Part shown: one piece after another, positions 54,216 through 64,000 of the stretch | How positions within the stretch are numbered: position 1 is the stretch's first letter | Layout of the letters: every line of letters begins with the position of its first letter | From: Cellvibrionaceae bacterium | GTDB taxonomy: Bacteria > Pseudomonadota > Gammaproteobacteria > Pseudomonadales > Cellvibrionaceae | Direction of reading: 5' to 3' | Assembly: GCA_002707785.1 (NCBI GenBank) | Contig: PANW01000076.1 | Span: 62,001-126,000 of the forward strand | Length of the DNA: 64,000 nucleotides | Notes under the pieces: generated by a model | The model's database searches: none | Told to the model about the DNA's origin: nothing | What the model saw: only the letters and a program-made list of their open reading frames with translations | Position numbers and translations under genes: made by a program

Positions 54216-55373
54216 TTAGAACAGATCTACGTCACCTGAATTCATCGACTCTTGCCGGGAGTCCACAGTGACGTTTCTAAAGCTTCGCAGTTGCTCCAAA
54301 AGCTCTCCCACAGCCTGCATCTCTCCTGGACTTTCTTCTGTGTGAATCAACGCCTCACTCATTAGCTGCTTCATCACATCTAGGCGCGAATTTATTTGTT
54401 GCAACTGCTGTACAGTAATGTCTTCAAACTGCAACTGAGTAATACTCTCACCGACCAAGCTATCTATCTTCTGAGCCACGTCCGACACTCTTGCCGAACG
54501 CGACTTAGCATCGCTGGCCAACGCTTCGACTTCTGCCCACATGGCCGCCACCTGCTGTTGTGCTGCGGCTTGGCCTGAGACATCAAAATTGGTCACGGTT
54601 TCCATATTCGCTCCTACGGAACGGATGGCGGTCGCCAACTCAGCCACCTTGTTACTGATTTCACCACTAAACTCTTCTGTCCGCCTCGAGAGATTTCGAA
54701 CTTCGTCTGCCACTACTGCAAACCCCCGCCCAGCCTCACCAGCTCTTGCAGCTTCAATTGCTGCGTTGAGTGCCAATAGATTGGTTTGAGAATTAATATT
54801 GACGACGTCGGCTAAGAGCACATCAATGGTCTCAATCAACTTTAGCATCACCGAGAATTGCTCACTGGCTTGGACGCTGGCGTGATGTATATCTTCAAGC
54901 GACTGCAATAGCGAGGCCACCACCTTTTCAGAGACTTCCGAGTAGTGCTCTAGCTCTTCACCATTGCTCTCTTGTTGCGCCAGTTGCACCAACTCATCAA
55001 TCAGCCCGCCCAGAATATCTTGCTGACTACTTGATGCATCGCGCAGCCCCTTCAAGCTTGAATTGAGCTGACTACTGGCATTACCCACCACCTGCTTAAC
55101 GTGACCAACATCATCAATGGCTTCATTAATTTGTAAGTAAGTAACATTAAAAACGTCTTTTAGATATTCAAAGTGCTCATCCGATTTAGACAACACCTCG
55201 GTAACCACTTCTTGCTGACTCTTTGCCCCTATGATCGACCAATAGCCCACCCCTAACCACAGCAACGCCACGATGAGAACAGGCAACACCCAGCCCGCGT
55301 AGGCGAATCCTACAATGCAGGAAGCCAATACCCCTTGAACGGCTAAAGCCCATCGACTTGCTTGAGTGATCAT
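54216..55373 (-). CDS. MCP-like signalling protein with two N-terminal helices
   Basis: A 385-residue protein of the methyl-accepting chemotaxis type without a periplasmic sensor. Two hydrophobic helices (about 7-25 and 28-48) lie back to back, then a coiled coil and the signalling hairpin tip ([32 protein letters not shown]). No HAMP domain is seen. Residues 315-322 read LQFEDITVQ, with D318-x3-Q322, and the protein ends GDVDLF, both like the protein at 30211-30792. It probably signals inside the cytoplasm; its input is unknown. Confidence 0.88.
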   Translation of the reverse strand: MITQASRWALAVQGVLASCIVGFAYAGWVLPVLIVALLWLGVGYWSIIGAKSQQEVVTEVLSKSDEHFEYLKDVFNVTYLQINEAIDDVGHVKQVVGNASSQLNSSLKGLRDASSSQQDILGGLIDELVQLAQQESNGEELEHYSEVSEKVVASLLQSLEDIHHASVQASEQFSVMLKLIETIDVLLADVVNINSQTNLLALNAAIEAARAGEAGRGFAVVADEVRNLSRRTEEFSGEISNKVAELATAIRSVGANMETVTNFDVSGQAAAQQQVAAMWAEVEALASDAKSRSARVSDVAQKIDSLVGESITQLQFEDITVQQLQQINSRLDVMKQLMSEALIHTEESPGEMQAVGELLEQLRSFRNVTVDSRQESMNSGDVDLF

Positions 55374-55655
55374 ATGTTATTTAAGCCCTTTCTATTCTTT
55401 ATCAACCATAGTTCATTCGGCTCAACTGGCCATACCATTGATCGATTGCTTCCCAGCAACAAGCACAACATGACGGGGTTAACCATTCGAAACAACCCTC
55501 CCCCAATACCAATCGCGTTCCTAACCATCTAATTCATATCGGATTTTTGAGTGATAACTTTAGTGAAAGTTATTTAAATCAGCCGAGGAGCCGTGCGTCA
55601 AACTTAGGCTTCTGATAAACTTTTTTCGCTACCCCTCTAAAGAAACTTGCGAACT

Positions 55656-56675
55656 ATGGCCACCATTGGCACCCATTACATCAAAAGCGCGCTCGGCGGA
55701 GCTACAGCCAAGGGCCTCGATCCCAAAGCGCTGTTACGCCAAGCACGCATACCTGAAAAGCCACTGAAAGACCCAAAAGCAAGAATTCACGTTGACTTGG
55801 TCGCCAAGCTTTATGACGGTATCGGAAAAGCGCTCAATGATGAGTTTATGGGATTTACCGAACGCCCGTGTAAAGTCGGAACCTTTGCGTTAATGGCAGA
55901 CTGGGTGTCCAGCAGTGAAACCCTAGAAGAACTGCTGCAAAAAGGTATTCGTTTCTACAATCAAATTACCGACGAATTGCAGATGACGCTGGAACATGAA
56001 GGCGATCACGTCTATTTAACCACCGTATTTCGACGTCCCGAATTAGATTTCGAACACTTTTATATCGAGTACTGGCACGTTATCTGGCATCGATTCGCCA
56101 GCTGGTACATTGGCAAACCCATTAAACTATTGGGCGCCTATGTCAATTATACGCCGCTCGACGCGGATGAATTTCGCGTACTCTATCGCTGCCCGACTCA
56201 CCTAAAAAGCAAATTCAACCGATTAGTCTTTCACCGCAACTATCTCACTCAACCCTTAGTAAAAAGCCAAAGAGAATTACAGGTCTTCTTGCGCCGCGCG
56301 CCCATCGACCTACTGACAATTCCTGGCGAAGACACCAGCCTCACTGCGCGCATTAATCAAATGTTACAACCCAAGGCGAACACAGTTTTACAGCTGCCAA
56401 ACTCTCAAGAGACGGCTCATCAGCTAGGAATCAGCGAACAGACGCTACGCCGTAAGCTCAGCGCTGAAGGCACCAGCTATCAACAAATCAAAGACAACTT
56501 ACGCAGTGATTTAGCGGCCAAACTACTCTCCAACCGCAGTCTGAGCATTGCCGAAATAGCGCAACAATTAAACTTCAGTGAACCGCGGGCTTTCACTCGC
56601 GCATTTAAGCAATGGTCGGGGAAAACGCCTCGCGCTTATCGAGCCGAACGCCAAGCGAGAGGTAAACTGATTTAG
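55656..56675 (+). CDS. AraC-family transcriptional regulator
   Basis: A 339-residue regulator. The N-terminal domain (about 20-200) is the arabinose-binding-like 'Arabinose_bd' type found in AraC proteins such as those controlling amino acid and lipid catabolism. The C-terminal 100 residues are the double helix-turn-helix (LGISEQTLRRKLSAEGTSYQQIKD, then LSIAEIAQQLNFSEPRAFTRAFKQWSGKTPRAYR). The ATG at 55656 is preferred over an upstream TTG in frame. It may control the catabolic operon 0.9 kb away, but an unknown gene lies between; this is an inference. Confidence 0.92.
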   Translation: MATIGTHYIKSALGGATAKGLDPKALLRQARIPEKPLKDPKARIHVDLVAKLYDGIGKALNDEFMGFTERPCKVGTFALMADWVSSSETLEELLQKGIRFYNQITDELQMTLEHEGDHVYLTTVFRRPELDFEHFYIEYWHVIWHRFASWYIGKPIKLLGAYVNYTPLDADEFRVLYRCPTHLKSKFNRLVFHRNYLTQPLVKSQRELQVFLRRAPIDLLTIPGEDTSLTARINQMLQPKANTVLQLPNSQETAHQLGISEQTLRRKLSAEGTSYQQIKDNLRSDLAAKLLSNRSLSIAEIAQQLNFSEPRAFTRAFKQWSGKTPRAYRAERQARGKLI

Positions 56676-56779
56676 GTCTCGGCTTGATAACAAACCTAAT
56701 CATAGCGATTGCTTCGCCACGCTCGTAACGACGTATGTTTAGACTTTTTCGGCAATCTGACGCTTATTGGGGTCTCTAG

Positions 56780-57211
56780 CTAGATACTCACCTTTAGTGG
56801 CCAAGTCAAAACCCCAGTCGATTCCTCAAACCCCTGCAGCAGACTGTAATCGCCTTGAGGAACAACCTTAATCGGTAGCCAACCGTGATAGGCGTGCTGA
56901 AAACGGGTGGAATCGACCTGCAGCTGGTCGCTGCTAGATATCTGCGCCAAAACAGCATTAAGCTGTGTGACTGAAACCGCTTCATCTTGGGGTAAGGCCT
57001 GCAACTGCTCTGTCATGCAAGGCAAATCCGTTGGCGCGTCATTGGATAGCGGAACAAACCACCCCTCCTGCTCGCGAACAGAGTCTGCAGACAACACCTC
57101 GTGCGCAGCATCATTCAGCCTCGAACCGACTTGGTTAAAAAAACACACACCCGCGCGGCCTTCTATGATCATTCCTGCTTGTTCCAAATTGAACAGACAT
57201 ACTCTTTTCAT
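56780..57211 (-). CDS. hypothetical protein
   Basis: A 143-residue protein I do not recognise. It has no signal peptide or membrane helix. It starts MKRVCLFNLEQAGMIIEGRAGVCFFNQ, with a beta-rich look, a middle part rich in acidic residues and Gln, and ends with a Trp-containing hydrophobic strand (VLTWPLKVSI). The ATG at 57211 is used; a GTG lies two codons earlier. It is convergent with the AraC-type gene and divergent from the carboxylase operon. Confidence 0.55.
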   Translation of the reverse strand: MKRVCLFNLEQAGMIIEGRAGVCFFNQVGSRLNDAAHEVLSADSVREQEGWFVPLSNDAPTDLPCMTEQLQALPQDEAVSVTQLNAVLAQISSSDQLQVDSTRFQHAYHGWLPIKVVPQGDYSLLQGFEESTGVLTWPLKVSI

Positions 57212-57605
57212 TTGCACTATGCTCAGTTGAAATTACCCATCAGCTAGGCGGTCACCACCCCCTATTTAAGACGGGCAGGCTACAAGGATTGACCTAAAGA
57301 CGCACTCAAAAGACCAAGAATAGACATTAATTACCACAGCAAATCACTTTATTGAGCAGGCAGCGAGCGTTTATGTCACTTTTAAATATATTATTTTGTT
57401 ACCATAAATGATGACAATTTCTATTTTTTACTTTTATATTCATAGGCTTACAGAAAATCACCCAAAGAAAAGACATCAAAACACGGGTTTGCGATATAGA
57501 CATTAGCCTTTATTATCTCACCACCTTAAATCGGTCTATTGGTAGAAATTCGTAACTCACGATTTCTCCACCGACACAATAACACTCAGCTGGAACCTTA
57601 AGAGC
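57212..57605. promoter_or_regulatory. Carboxylase operon promoter region
   Basis: A 394-base A/T-rich divergent gap before the carboxylase operon. It holds the PsrA-like inverted repeat at 57479-57490 and long A/T stretches around 57380-57450 suited to promoters. No gene is supportable. Confidence 0.55.
57479..57490. promoter_or_regulatory. Candidate PsrA operator before the carboxylase operon
   Basis: AAAC-ACGG-GTTT followed by G is a perfect 4-bp inverted pair with a 4-base spacer, fitting the Pseudomonas PsrA site (G/C-AAAC, 2-4 bases, GTTT-G/C) except for the first base. It lies 116 bases before the first carboxylase gene. Confidence 0.4.
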
Positions 57606-59285
57606 ATGACCAAAGCAACCAAGCCACAGGCCTCACTGGTCAACCCGTTTGACACGGCCGAAGAAGTTGAATTCAGCGTACCTGGCCAAGCCAGCTACGA
57701 ACCTGGTTTGTACGAAGAAACCCTGAAAAAAGGTTACGACCTCATTCAACGTCCGCGCAAAGCCGCAGGCGTTCGCAGCATTGAGCGTCAACACGCGAAA
57801 AAGCGTATGACCATTTGGGAACGCCTGAGCGTATTGACCGATGAAGACCCCACGATTTTGTTTCAAAACTGGGGCAAGAATCTCGACGGTGCGTCTCTGG
57901 TAACGGCCATTGTCAAAATCAATGGCCGCGATGTTGCCGTTTACGGTCACGACTTCACCGTGCGCGCAGGCTCTATGGATGCCACTAACGGTAAGAAACT
58001 CGCCCGATTGTTTGAGCTGGCCGGAAAACGCAAAATTCCTCTAGTCGGCATGAACGACTCCGCCGGAGCTTTTGTACCCGCCGGTGTTGGCGGTTTGGAC
58101 GGCTACGCCGAAGCGTTTACCGCACTGCGTAAAATCAGTGGTGTTGTTCCTTCTATTATGTGTATGTTTGGTTTCAACGCCGGCGGCGGCTCTTACTTGC
58201 CACGTCAAGGCTCGTTCCTGATTCAACCCAATGAGACCTTCTTCGGTTTGACCGGCCCGGGCGTTGTAAAATCCGTACTGGGTGAAGATGTTACCGCTGA
58301 CGAACTGGGTGGCCCTGGTGTTCACAGCCAAACCGGTGTCACTGATTTTGTGGTGCCCGATGAAGTATCAGCTCTGCGTAAAGTTAAAGAGCTGCTGAAC
58401 TACATCCCGGACAACAACTCGGTACTGGCCCCCTATCAAGAGACCTCTGATCCACAGGATCGCAAAACCTGGGACATCGACATCCTGCTGAAAAAAGCCT
58501 TCAACTCTCCTAGTGGTTTCAACACCCCATTAGACATCACCATCATGATCCAACAACTGTGTGATCACGGTGATTTTCTCGAAATTCAACCCGACCGCGC
58601 TCGCAATACCGTTTGTGCCTTGGGTCGTATGGGCGGCAACGTCATCGGCTTCGTCGCCAACAACTCAGCGGTAGGTTCCGGTCAGATCGATATCGATGCA
58701 GCGTTGAAAAACGCTCGTTTCATTCGCTTCTGTAACCTCTACAACATCCCAGTGATCTTCATGGAAGATACCACCGGCTTCCGCCCTGGCACCGATCAAG
58801 AACATGGCGGTGTAGTACAAGCCGGTCGCGCCATGCTCGACGCCATCATTGATCTGCGTACTCCGCGCTTTTTGGTCATTGTGCGCAACGCTTTCGGCGG
58901 TGCTTACGCCTCCTACAACAACTATCCTACCGGTGCCGACTTTGTCTGCGCTCTGCCTTCCACCCGTACTGCGGTAATGGGCCCGGCTGGGGTTGAGTTT
59001 GTCTACAAAAAAGAACTGCAAGAAATTCGCGGTAGCGTGCAGCAACGCCTTAAAGCCGGCGAAGATGCTGCAGAAGTCAGTGCCTGGCAAGCCGCTCAAG
59101 AGGCTGCCCTTAAAGATCGTTACGAAGCCGAGTTAATGAACCCCAACGAAGCCTTGAGCTTAGGTTCTATTTCCCAAATCGTGATGCCATCGGACTTGCG
59201 TGAAGTTCTGTGCAAGAACATGGAATTCCACTTGAAACACTACACACCTGAACCCTTCAATGGTGTGCAGCGAGAATTCCACTAA
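57606..59285 (+). CDS. acyl-CoA carboxylase, carboxyltransferase subunit (propionyl-CoA type)
   Basis: Transfers carboxyl from biotin to an acyl-CoA, here most likely propionyl-CoA, giving methylmalonyl-CoA. It is 559 residues with the two crotonase-like halves of the family: [20 protein letters not shown] and [11 protein letters not shown] in the first, [16 protein letters not shown] and [13 protein letters not shown] in the second. These form the oxyanion Gly-Ala/Gly-Gly pairs. Context decides the substrate: a biotin carboxylase, methylmalonyl-CoA epimerase and methylmalonyl-CoA mutase follow. The operon would feed propionyl-CoA from odd-chain fatty acids or branched amino acids into succinyl-CoA. 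Confidence 0.9.
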   Translation: MTKATKPQASLVNPFDTAEEVEFSVPGQASYEPGLYEETLKKGYDLIQRPRKAAGVRSIERQHAKKRMTIWERLSVLTDEDPTILFQNWGKNLDGASLVTAIVKINGRDVAVYGHDFTVRAGSMDATNGKKLARLFELAGKRKIPLVGMNDSAGAFVPAGVGGLDGYAEAFTALRKISGVVPSIMCMFGFNAGGGSYLPRQGSFLIQPNETFFGLTGPGVVKSVLGEDVTADELGGPGVHSQTGVTDFVVPDEVSALRKVKELLNYIPDNNSVLAPYQETSDPQDRKTWDIDILLKKAFNSPSGFNTPLDITIMIQQLCDHGDFLEIQPDRARNTVCALGRMGGNVIGFVANNSAVGSGQIDIDAALKNARFIRFCNLYNIPVIFMEDTTGFRPGTDQEHGGVVQAGRAMLDAIIDLRTPRFLVIVRNAFGGAYASYNNYPTGADFVCALPSTRTAVMGPAGVEFVYKKELQEIRGSVQQRLKAGEDAAEVSAWQAAQEAALKDRYEAELMNPNEALSLGSISQIVMPSDLREVLCKNMEFHLKHYTPEPFNGVQREFH

Positions 59286-59370
59286 GTTGACTGAACCGAT
59301 AGACACTTAGCAACGCACTGGCTGGTTCTCACATCGAGAACCACGAAAAAATTTGAAAGAGGCTGAAGCC

Positions 59371-62250
59371 GTGAATACAACCAACGACAATTATTTGAAC
59401 AACCCTTTGATCCACGCCGATCGACGTCTGGGCAATTCCACCAGCGCCTGGGTCAAAGGTTTTGACTGCACTCACATGCGCCCCCTAATCATCTGTCGCG
59501 GACCTATCCGTAAGGAAGCGATGGATGTCTTTGATGAAATGGGCATCAATAACTACGGCATTCTGTTGTCCGAGAAAGACTCCATCGTTTATCAAAACGC
59601 GCTGGCTCCTGAGCTGCGTAAACTGACCGATCCCTCTCGCGTTCATCGTGTGCCTGACTACACCGGCGCCGACAAAGAAGAGCGTGCACAGCGCATTCAG
59701 CAAATCGTTAATATCGCGCTCACCAATGGCTACAACTGCATTTTTGCCGGTTACGGCTTCATGTCAGAAGACGCGGAAATGGTTGAAGGCATGGAAAAAG
59801 CTGGGCTCAACTTTATTGGCCCTTGCTCTTTCACGCAAAAATCTGCGGGCATGAAAGATCAAGCCAAACGCACCGCATTAGAAACGGGCGTATCCGTAAC
59901 GCCAGGCGTGAACAACGCCACTAGCTTGGCTCTGTTTGCCAAGTACGGCGCTGACGGTCTTGAAGCTTGCGCCAAAGACAACAACCTCGACGTTGACTTT
60001 GCCGCCTGCAAAGACGACGAAGAAAAAGCTCTAGCCGTGCTAGCGGCCTCTTACGCTGCGGGTATCGACATTATTGATGCCGCTGACATTGGCGCCGCCC
60101 TGCAATCTGAAGCAAAGCGTATGTTGGCAGAAAAACCCAACAACCGCTTCCGTCTAAAAGCTATCGCCGGTGGCGGTGGTAAGGGACAGCGTATTTTGCA
60201 GTCTGCCAACTCTTACGAAGGCGCGACGCAAGAAGAAAAACTTGAAAACGCGGTAGCCAATGTACCTTCTCTGGTACTGGAATGTTTGATCGAGCTGAAA
60301 ACCAACGGCGTTGGTGACAACAAGAACGTTCTGATCGAGATGAACATCGACACCACCCGCCACCAAGAGATTCAAGTGGTAGGTAACGGCGAATGGTGCA
60401 TGACCATGGGCGGTCGCGACTGCTCATTGCAAATGCACGAACAGAAGTTATTGGAAGTCTCCGTTACTGAAGAAGAACTGGAAGACGCCATCGCGGTTGC
60501 TGAAAGTGCAGATAAGACTGCAGAGGCAGAGCAGCTGAAAAAAGACCTCGTAATCTTGCAAAAGATGGAGCACGAAGGCGCGGTATTTGGTGAGGCAGTA
60601 AAACTCGACTCCGTTGGCACCTTTGAGTGTATTGTTGATGGTGAAGCTCACTACTTCATGGAAATGAACACCCGTATTCAGGTAGAGCACCGTGTTACCG
60701 AGCTGTGCTACAACCTGAAATTCAGCAACCCTGACAATGCCAATGAAAGCTTCGTGGTTGAATCCCTAGTGGAAACTATGATGCTACTGGCCGCTCACGG
60801 TCCACGCCTGCCAAAACCAGAGCGTCAGCTGCGCAGCAAAGCCTCCGTTGAAGCCCGTATGAACGCTACCAACCAAGCTCTAACACCGCACGCTGGTGGC
60901 GTCATTGAAAATTGGTCTGACGCTATCGACGGAGAAATCCGTGACGACCAAGGTATCAGCATGCACAACCCTGATACTGACGTGTTCATGAAGTACCACT
61001 TAGCCGGCGCCTACGACTCCAACATTGCCCTGCTGTTGACCGTCGGTGACGACCGTACTAATACCTATGAGCGTATGGCAGAAGTATTGCGAGTAACCGA
61101 GCTGCGCGGCAAAGATCTGGCCACCAACCTTGAGTTCCACTACGGTCTGGTCAATTGGTTCTTGGGCAACAATATTAATGCCCGTCCAAGCACCCGCTTT
61201 ATTGTGCCTTACCTGACGGCAGTTGGTTTGCTGAAGCAAGAAGCCAACAATCTGGACTTGGTTTATGCCTATAAGCAGGTATGCCAAACTCAGATCAATG
61301 CAGCCGCTGATAAAGAGGCCAAGTTGGCGCTGAAGGAAGTCCTCGAGCGCAAACAAATCCTACTCACACGCCCTATCGAAATGCTATTGGCTGAGCCGCA
61401 CATGCTGGCGGGCTGGCTCTCTGTTCAACAACACAACTTTTCTATCGAGAACGGTAAAGTCGTTTGGAATGCGAATCTAGTACGGGTGCTGTCTGACACT
61501 TATCACTTCCTGAATCTCGATTTCTGTGACAGCAAACCCGCTGCGAGCATGATTTGGGACCACGATAACGAGATACTCAGTCAAGCGGTTGCCTTCTATG
61601 ACGCACTGGAAGAAAAACTGGGCACCACCGACTACAGCGCCATTGACGCGGCCCTTGCGGGTAGTGCACCGGCTGGCATCGATGCCGAGCAATGGGCTGC
61701 TGCACAAGCTGCCCATCAAGGCTATCAAGCCGGTACGGACATCCTGAGCTTGCTTCCCTACATCGCCTCAGCCACCGATTTCTTTGCGCTGAAAGTGAAC
61801 GAAGATTTGAGCATTGAAATTCCAGAGAAGCTCACTGAAGAAGAGCTGCAAAAAACCATGGCCAAGGTACTGGTGCCACCACCGGTTGCCAAATCTGACG
61901 AAATTCTCGCGCCAACAGGCGGCATGTTCTACTCCTGCGAAGCACCGGGCATGCCACCCTTCGTTGAAGTCGGCACCCATTTCGATGCCGGCCAGCCGCT
62001 GTACATCATCGAAGTGATGAAGATGTTTAACAAAGTGAATGCGCCTTTCTCAGGCACCATCGAGGAAGTCTTGATCGAAGCCGACGGCACGATTATTAAG
62101 AGTGGTCAGCCCTTGTTCAAAATCACTCCCGATGAAAAAGTGATTGAAGAAACACCAGAGGAAATCAAAGCGCGCCGTCAAGCGGCAACCAATCGATTTT
62201 TGGAGGCTTTGCCTCAAGCCACTAGCCAACCAGAATTGGCTGAAGCCTAA
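59371..62250 (+). CDS. long biotin carboxylase/biotin carrier subunit
   Basis: ATP-dependent carboxylation of biotin, with the carrier domain fused. It is 959 residues. The ATP-grasp domain (about 60-480) includes KAIAGGGGKGQR, GGRDCSLQMHEQKLLEVS and MEMNTRIQVEHRVTE. A long middle part (about 480-830) has no domain I recognise. The C-terminal biotinyl domain carries K884 in EVMKM. The canonical RDCSxQRR motif here reads RDCSLQMHEQ. The GTG at 59371, with AAAGAGGC before it, is preferred over a TTG at 59353. It follows the carboxyltransferase by 85 bases. Confidence 0.88.
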   Translation: MNTTNDNYLNNPLIHADRRLGNSTSAWVKGFDCTHMRPLIICRGPIRKEAMDVFDEMGINNYGILLSEKDSIVYQNALAPELRKLTDPSRVHRVPDYTGADKEERAQRIQQIVNIALTNGYNCIFAGYGFMSEDAEMVEGMEKAGLNFIGPCSFTQKSAGMKDQAKRTALETGVSVTPGVNNATSLALFAKYGADGLEACAKDNNLDVDFAACKDDEEKALAVLAASYAAGIDIIDAADIGAALQSEAKRMLAEKPNNRFRLKAIAGGGGKGQRILQSANSYEGATQEEKLENAVANVPSLVLECLIELKTNGVGDNKNVLIEMNIDTTRHQEIQVVGNGEWCMTMGGRDCSLQMHEQKLLEVSVTEEELEDAIAVAESADKTAEAEQLKKDLVILQKMEHEGAVFGEAVKLDSVGTFECIVDGEAHYFMEMNTRIQVEHRVTELCYNLKFSNPDNANESFVVESLVETMMLLAAHGPRLPKPERQLRSKASVEARMNATNQALTPHAGGVIENWSDAIDGEIRDDQGISMHNPDTDVFMKYHLAGAYDSNIALLLTVGDDRTNTYERMAEVLRVTELRGKDLATNLEFHYGLVNWFLGNNINARPSTRFIVPYLTAVGLLKQEANNLDLVYAYKQVCQTQINAAADKEAKLALKEVLERKQILLTRPIEMLLAEPHMLAGWLSVQQHNFSIENGKVVWNANLVRVLSDTYHFLNLDFCDSKPAASMIWDHDNEILSQAVAFYDALEEKLGTTDYSAIDAALAGSAPAGIDAEQWAAAQAAHQGYQAGTDILSLLPYIASATDFFALKVNEDLSIEIPEKLTEEELQKTMAKVLVPPPVAKSDEILAPTGGMFYSCEAPGMPPFVEVGTHFDAGQPLYIIEVMKMFNKVNAPFSGTIEEVLIEADGTIIKSGQPLFKITPDEKVIEETPEEIKARRQAATNRFLEALPQATSQPELAEA

Positions 62251-62274
62251 ACCCAACAGTAAGAGGAAAATGTC

Positions 62275-62685
62275 ATGATCGTAGCACTAGACCACATTGC
62301 CATTGCTGTGCCGGATTTAGAAAAGGCCATCAAGCGTTTTATGGAGGACTTTGAGCTAACCTACAAAGGTAGCGAAGACGTCGCCGATGCCAAGACCAGT
62401 ACGGCTTTTTTCCCTGTACCGGAAACCAGTATTGAGTTGGTCCACCCTCTCAATGGCGAAGGCCCGATTGCCGGCTATTTAGAAAAGAAAGGCGGCGGCT
62501 TACACCACTTGTGTTTTCGCAGCGATGATATCGAAGCCGATGTTAAACGTTTGAAAGCCAAGGGCTACCAGTTCTTGTCGGACAAACCCAGCTTGGGCGC
62601 ACACAACAGCAAGGTGATTTTCATTCATCCCAAAAGTTGCGACGGCGTTTTGATCGAACTGAATCAACCGCAAGGCGACCATTAG
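62275..62685 (+). CDS. mce: methylmalonyl-CoA epimerase
   Basis: Converts (S)- to (R)-methylmalonyl-CoA. The 136-residue protein is a vicinal-oxygen-chelate fold. It begins with the repeat MIVALDHIAIAVPDLEKA (metal His7), has ELVHPL and GGGLHHLCF in the middle, and ends with GVLIELNQ (metal Glu). An AAGAGGAAA site precedes the ATG, 25 bases after the carboxylase stop. Its place between the carboxylase and the mutase supports the assignment. Confidence 0.95.
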   Translation: MIVALDHIAIAVPDLEKAIKRFMEDFELTYKGSEDVADAKTSTAFFPVPETSIELVHPLNGEGPIAGYLEKKGGGLHHLCFRSDDIEADVKRLKAKGYQFLSDKPSLGAHNSKVIFIHPKSCDGVLIELNQPQGDH

Positions 62686-62748
62686 TAGGTCGCTGCCCTG
62701 TGGGGTAAACAAAACAAATAGACAGCAAGATAATCCATCATTTAGCCA

Positions 62749-62836
62749 ACACTCTCAATCCAGCTAAGCTTGAGAGTGTGTTTAGATAGCGGATTACCTC
62801 CAAAAAATACAATGCTCAAGCGCAATCGACTTGAGC
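62749..62836. repeat. Two successive hairpins between mce and the mutase
   Basis: ACACTCTCAA/TTGAGAGTGT (62749-62758, 62770-62779) is a perfect 10-bp stem. GCTCAAG/CTTGAGC (62814-62820, 62830-62836) is a perfect 7-bp stem. The second reaches the ribosome-binding region of the mutase. They may set the mce to mutase expression ratio. Confidence 0.5.
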
Positions 62837-62857
62837 GAGACCATGAGAGCAATCTTT

Positions 62858-64000
<1,143 letters not shown>

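Noticed and set aside
62686-62857. Cobalamin riboswitch before the B12-dependent mutase
   Set aside because: The gap is about 170 bases with two simple hairpins; no B12-box-like conserved core is visible.

Overview
The window is a contiguous, gene-dense chromosomal segment from a gammaproteobacterium, probably a marine member of the Pseudomonadales/Cellvibrionales side of the class. Three points support this. The gene orders gap-mfd-csiV-mtnP-nagZ-psrA-lexA-sulA-topA-usp-uup-slt, comEC-exbB-exbD-lpxK-kdsB-ptp-murB and gacA-uvrC-pgsA-tRNA match the arrangement I know from Pseudomonas. A Na+-translocating NADH:quinone reductase operon fits a marine or salt-adapted cell. A propionyl-CoA/methylmalonyl-CoA pathway is present. 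I see no phage, insertion sequence or CRISPR array.

Layout: 1-5414 holds nqrABCDEF (minus strand, nqrF cut by the window edge). 5947-12405 holds a long-form GAPDH divergent from mfd, followed by csiV. 12532-16760 is a minus-strand run of a cold-shock protein, S-methyl-thioinosine/adenosine phosphorylase, an MscS-like channel, nagZ and psrA. 17099-20557 holds a DUF6763-type protein, a LOG-family protein, the SOS pair lexA-sulA behind two tandem LexA boxes, and two small conserved unknowns. 20787-30138 holds topA, two membrane-anchored unknowns, a universal stress protein, uup and the lytic transglycosylase slt. 30211-31829 pairs a CheZ-like small protein with a CheV-type coupling protein. 31952-38845 holds a glutaredoxin-like protein, a DUF5610-like protein, an FHA/PP2C/Ser-Thr-kinase signalling cluster and a Kazal-like lipoprotein. 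39146-45291 is the tRNA-Leu/tRNA-Cys/pgsA/uvrC/gacA locus with a DUF885 peptidase gene between the two tRNAs. 45505-53527 holds an AlkB-like oxygenase and the murB-ptp-kdsB-lpxK-exbD-exbB-comEC envelope cluster. 53594-57211 holds a flavodoxin, an MCP-like protein, an AraC-type regulator and an unknown. 57606-64000 is the carboxylase/epimerase/mutase operon, with the mutase cut by the window edge.

How the genes work together: Nqr and GAPDH serve energy metabolism. mfd, lexA, sulA, topA, uvrC, uup and alkB-like form a strong DNA-repair and topology content. nagZ, slt, csiV, murB, lpxK and kdsB serve the cell wall and outer membrane. PsrA is a fatty-acid-responsive repressor in Pseudomonas. A PsrA-like inverted repeat lies before psrA, and another lies before the propionyl-CoA carboxylase operon, which hints that the regulator reaches this pathway.

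The less ordinary parts are the FHA/PP2C/kinase-FGE cluster, two proteins sharing a CheZ-like DxxxQ motif and a similar acidic C-terminal tail, an apparently decayed tRNA-Gly in the pgsA-tRNA locus, and several clean palindromes in promoter regions. All functional calls come from reading the sequence and from family knowledge; no search was run.
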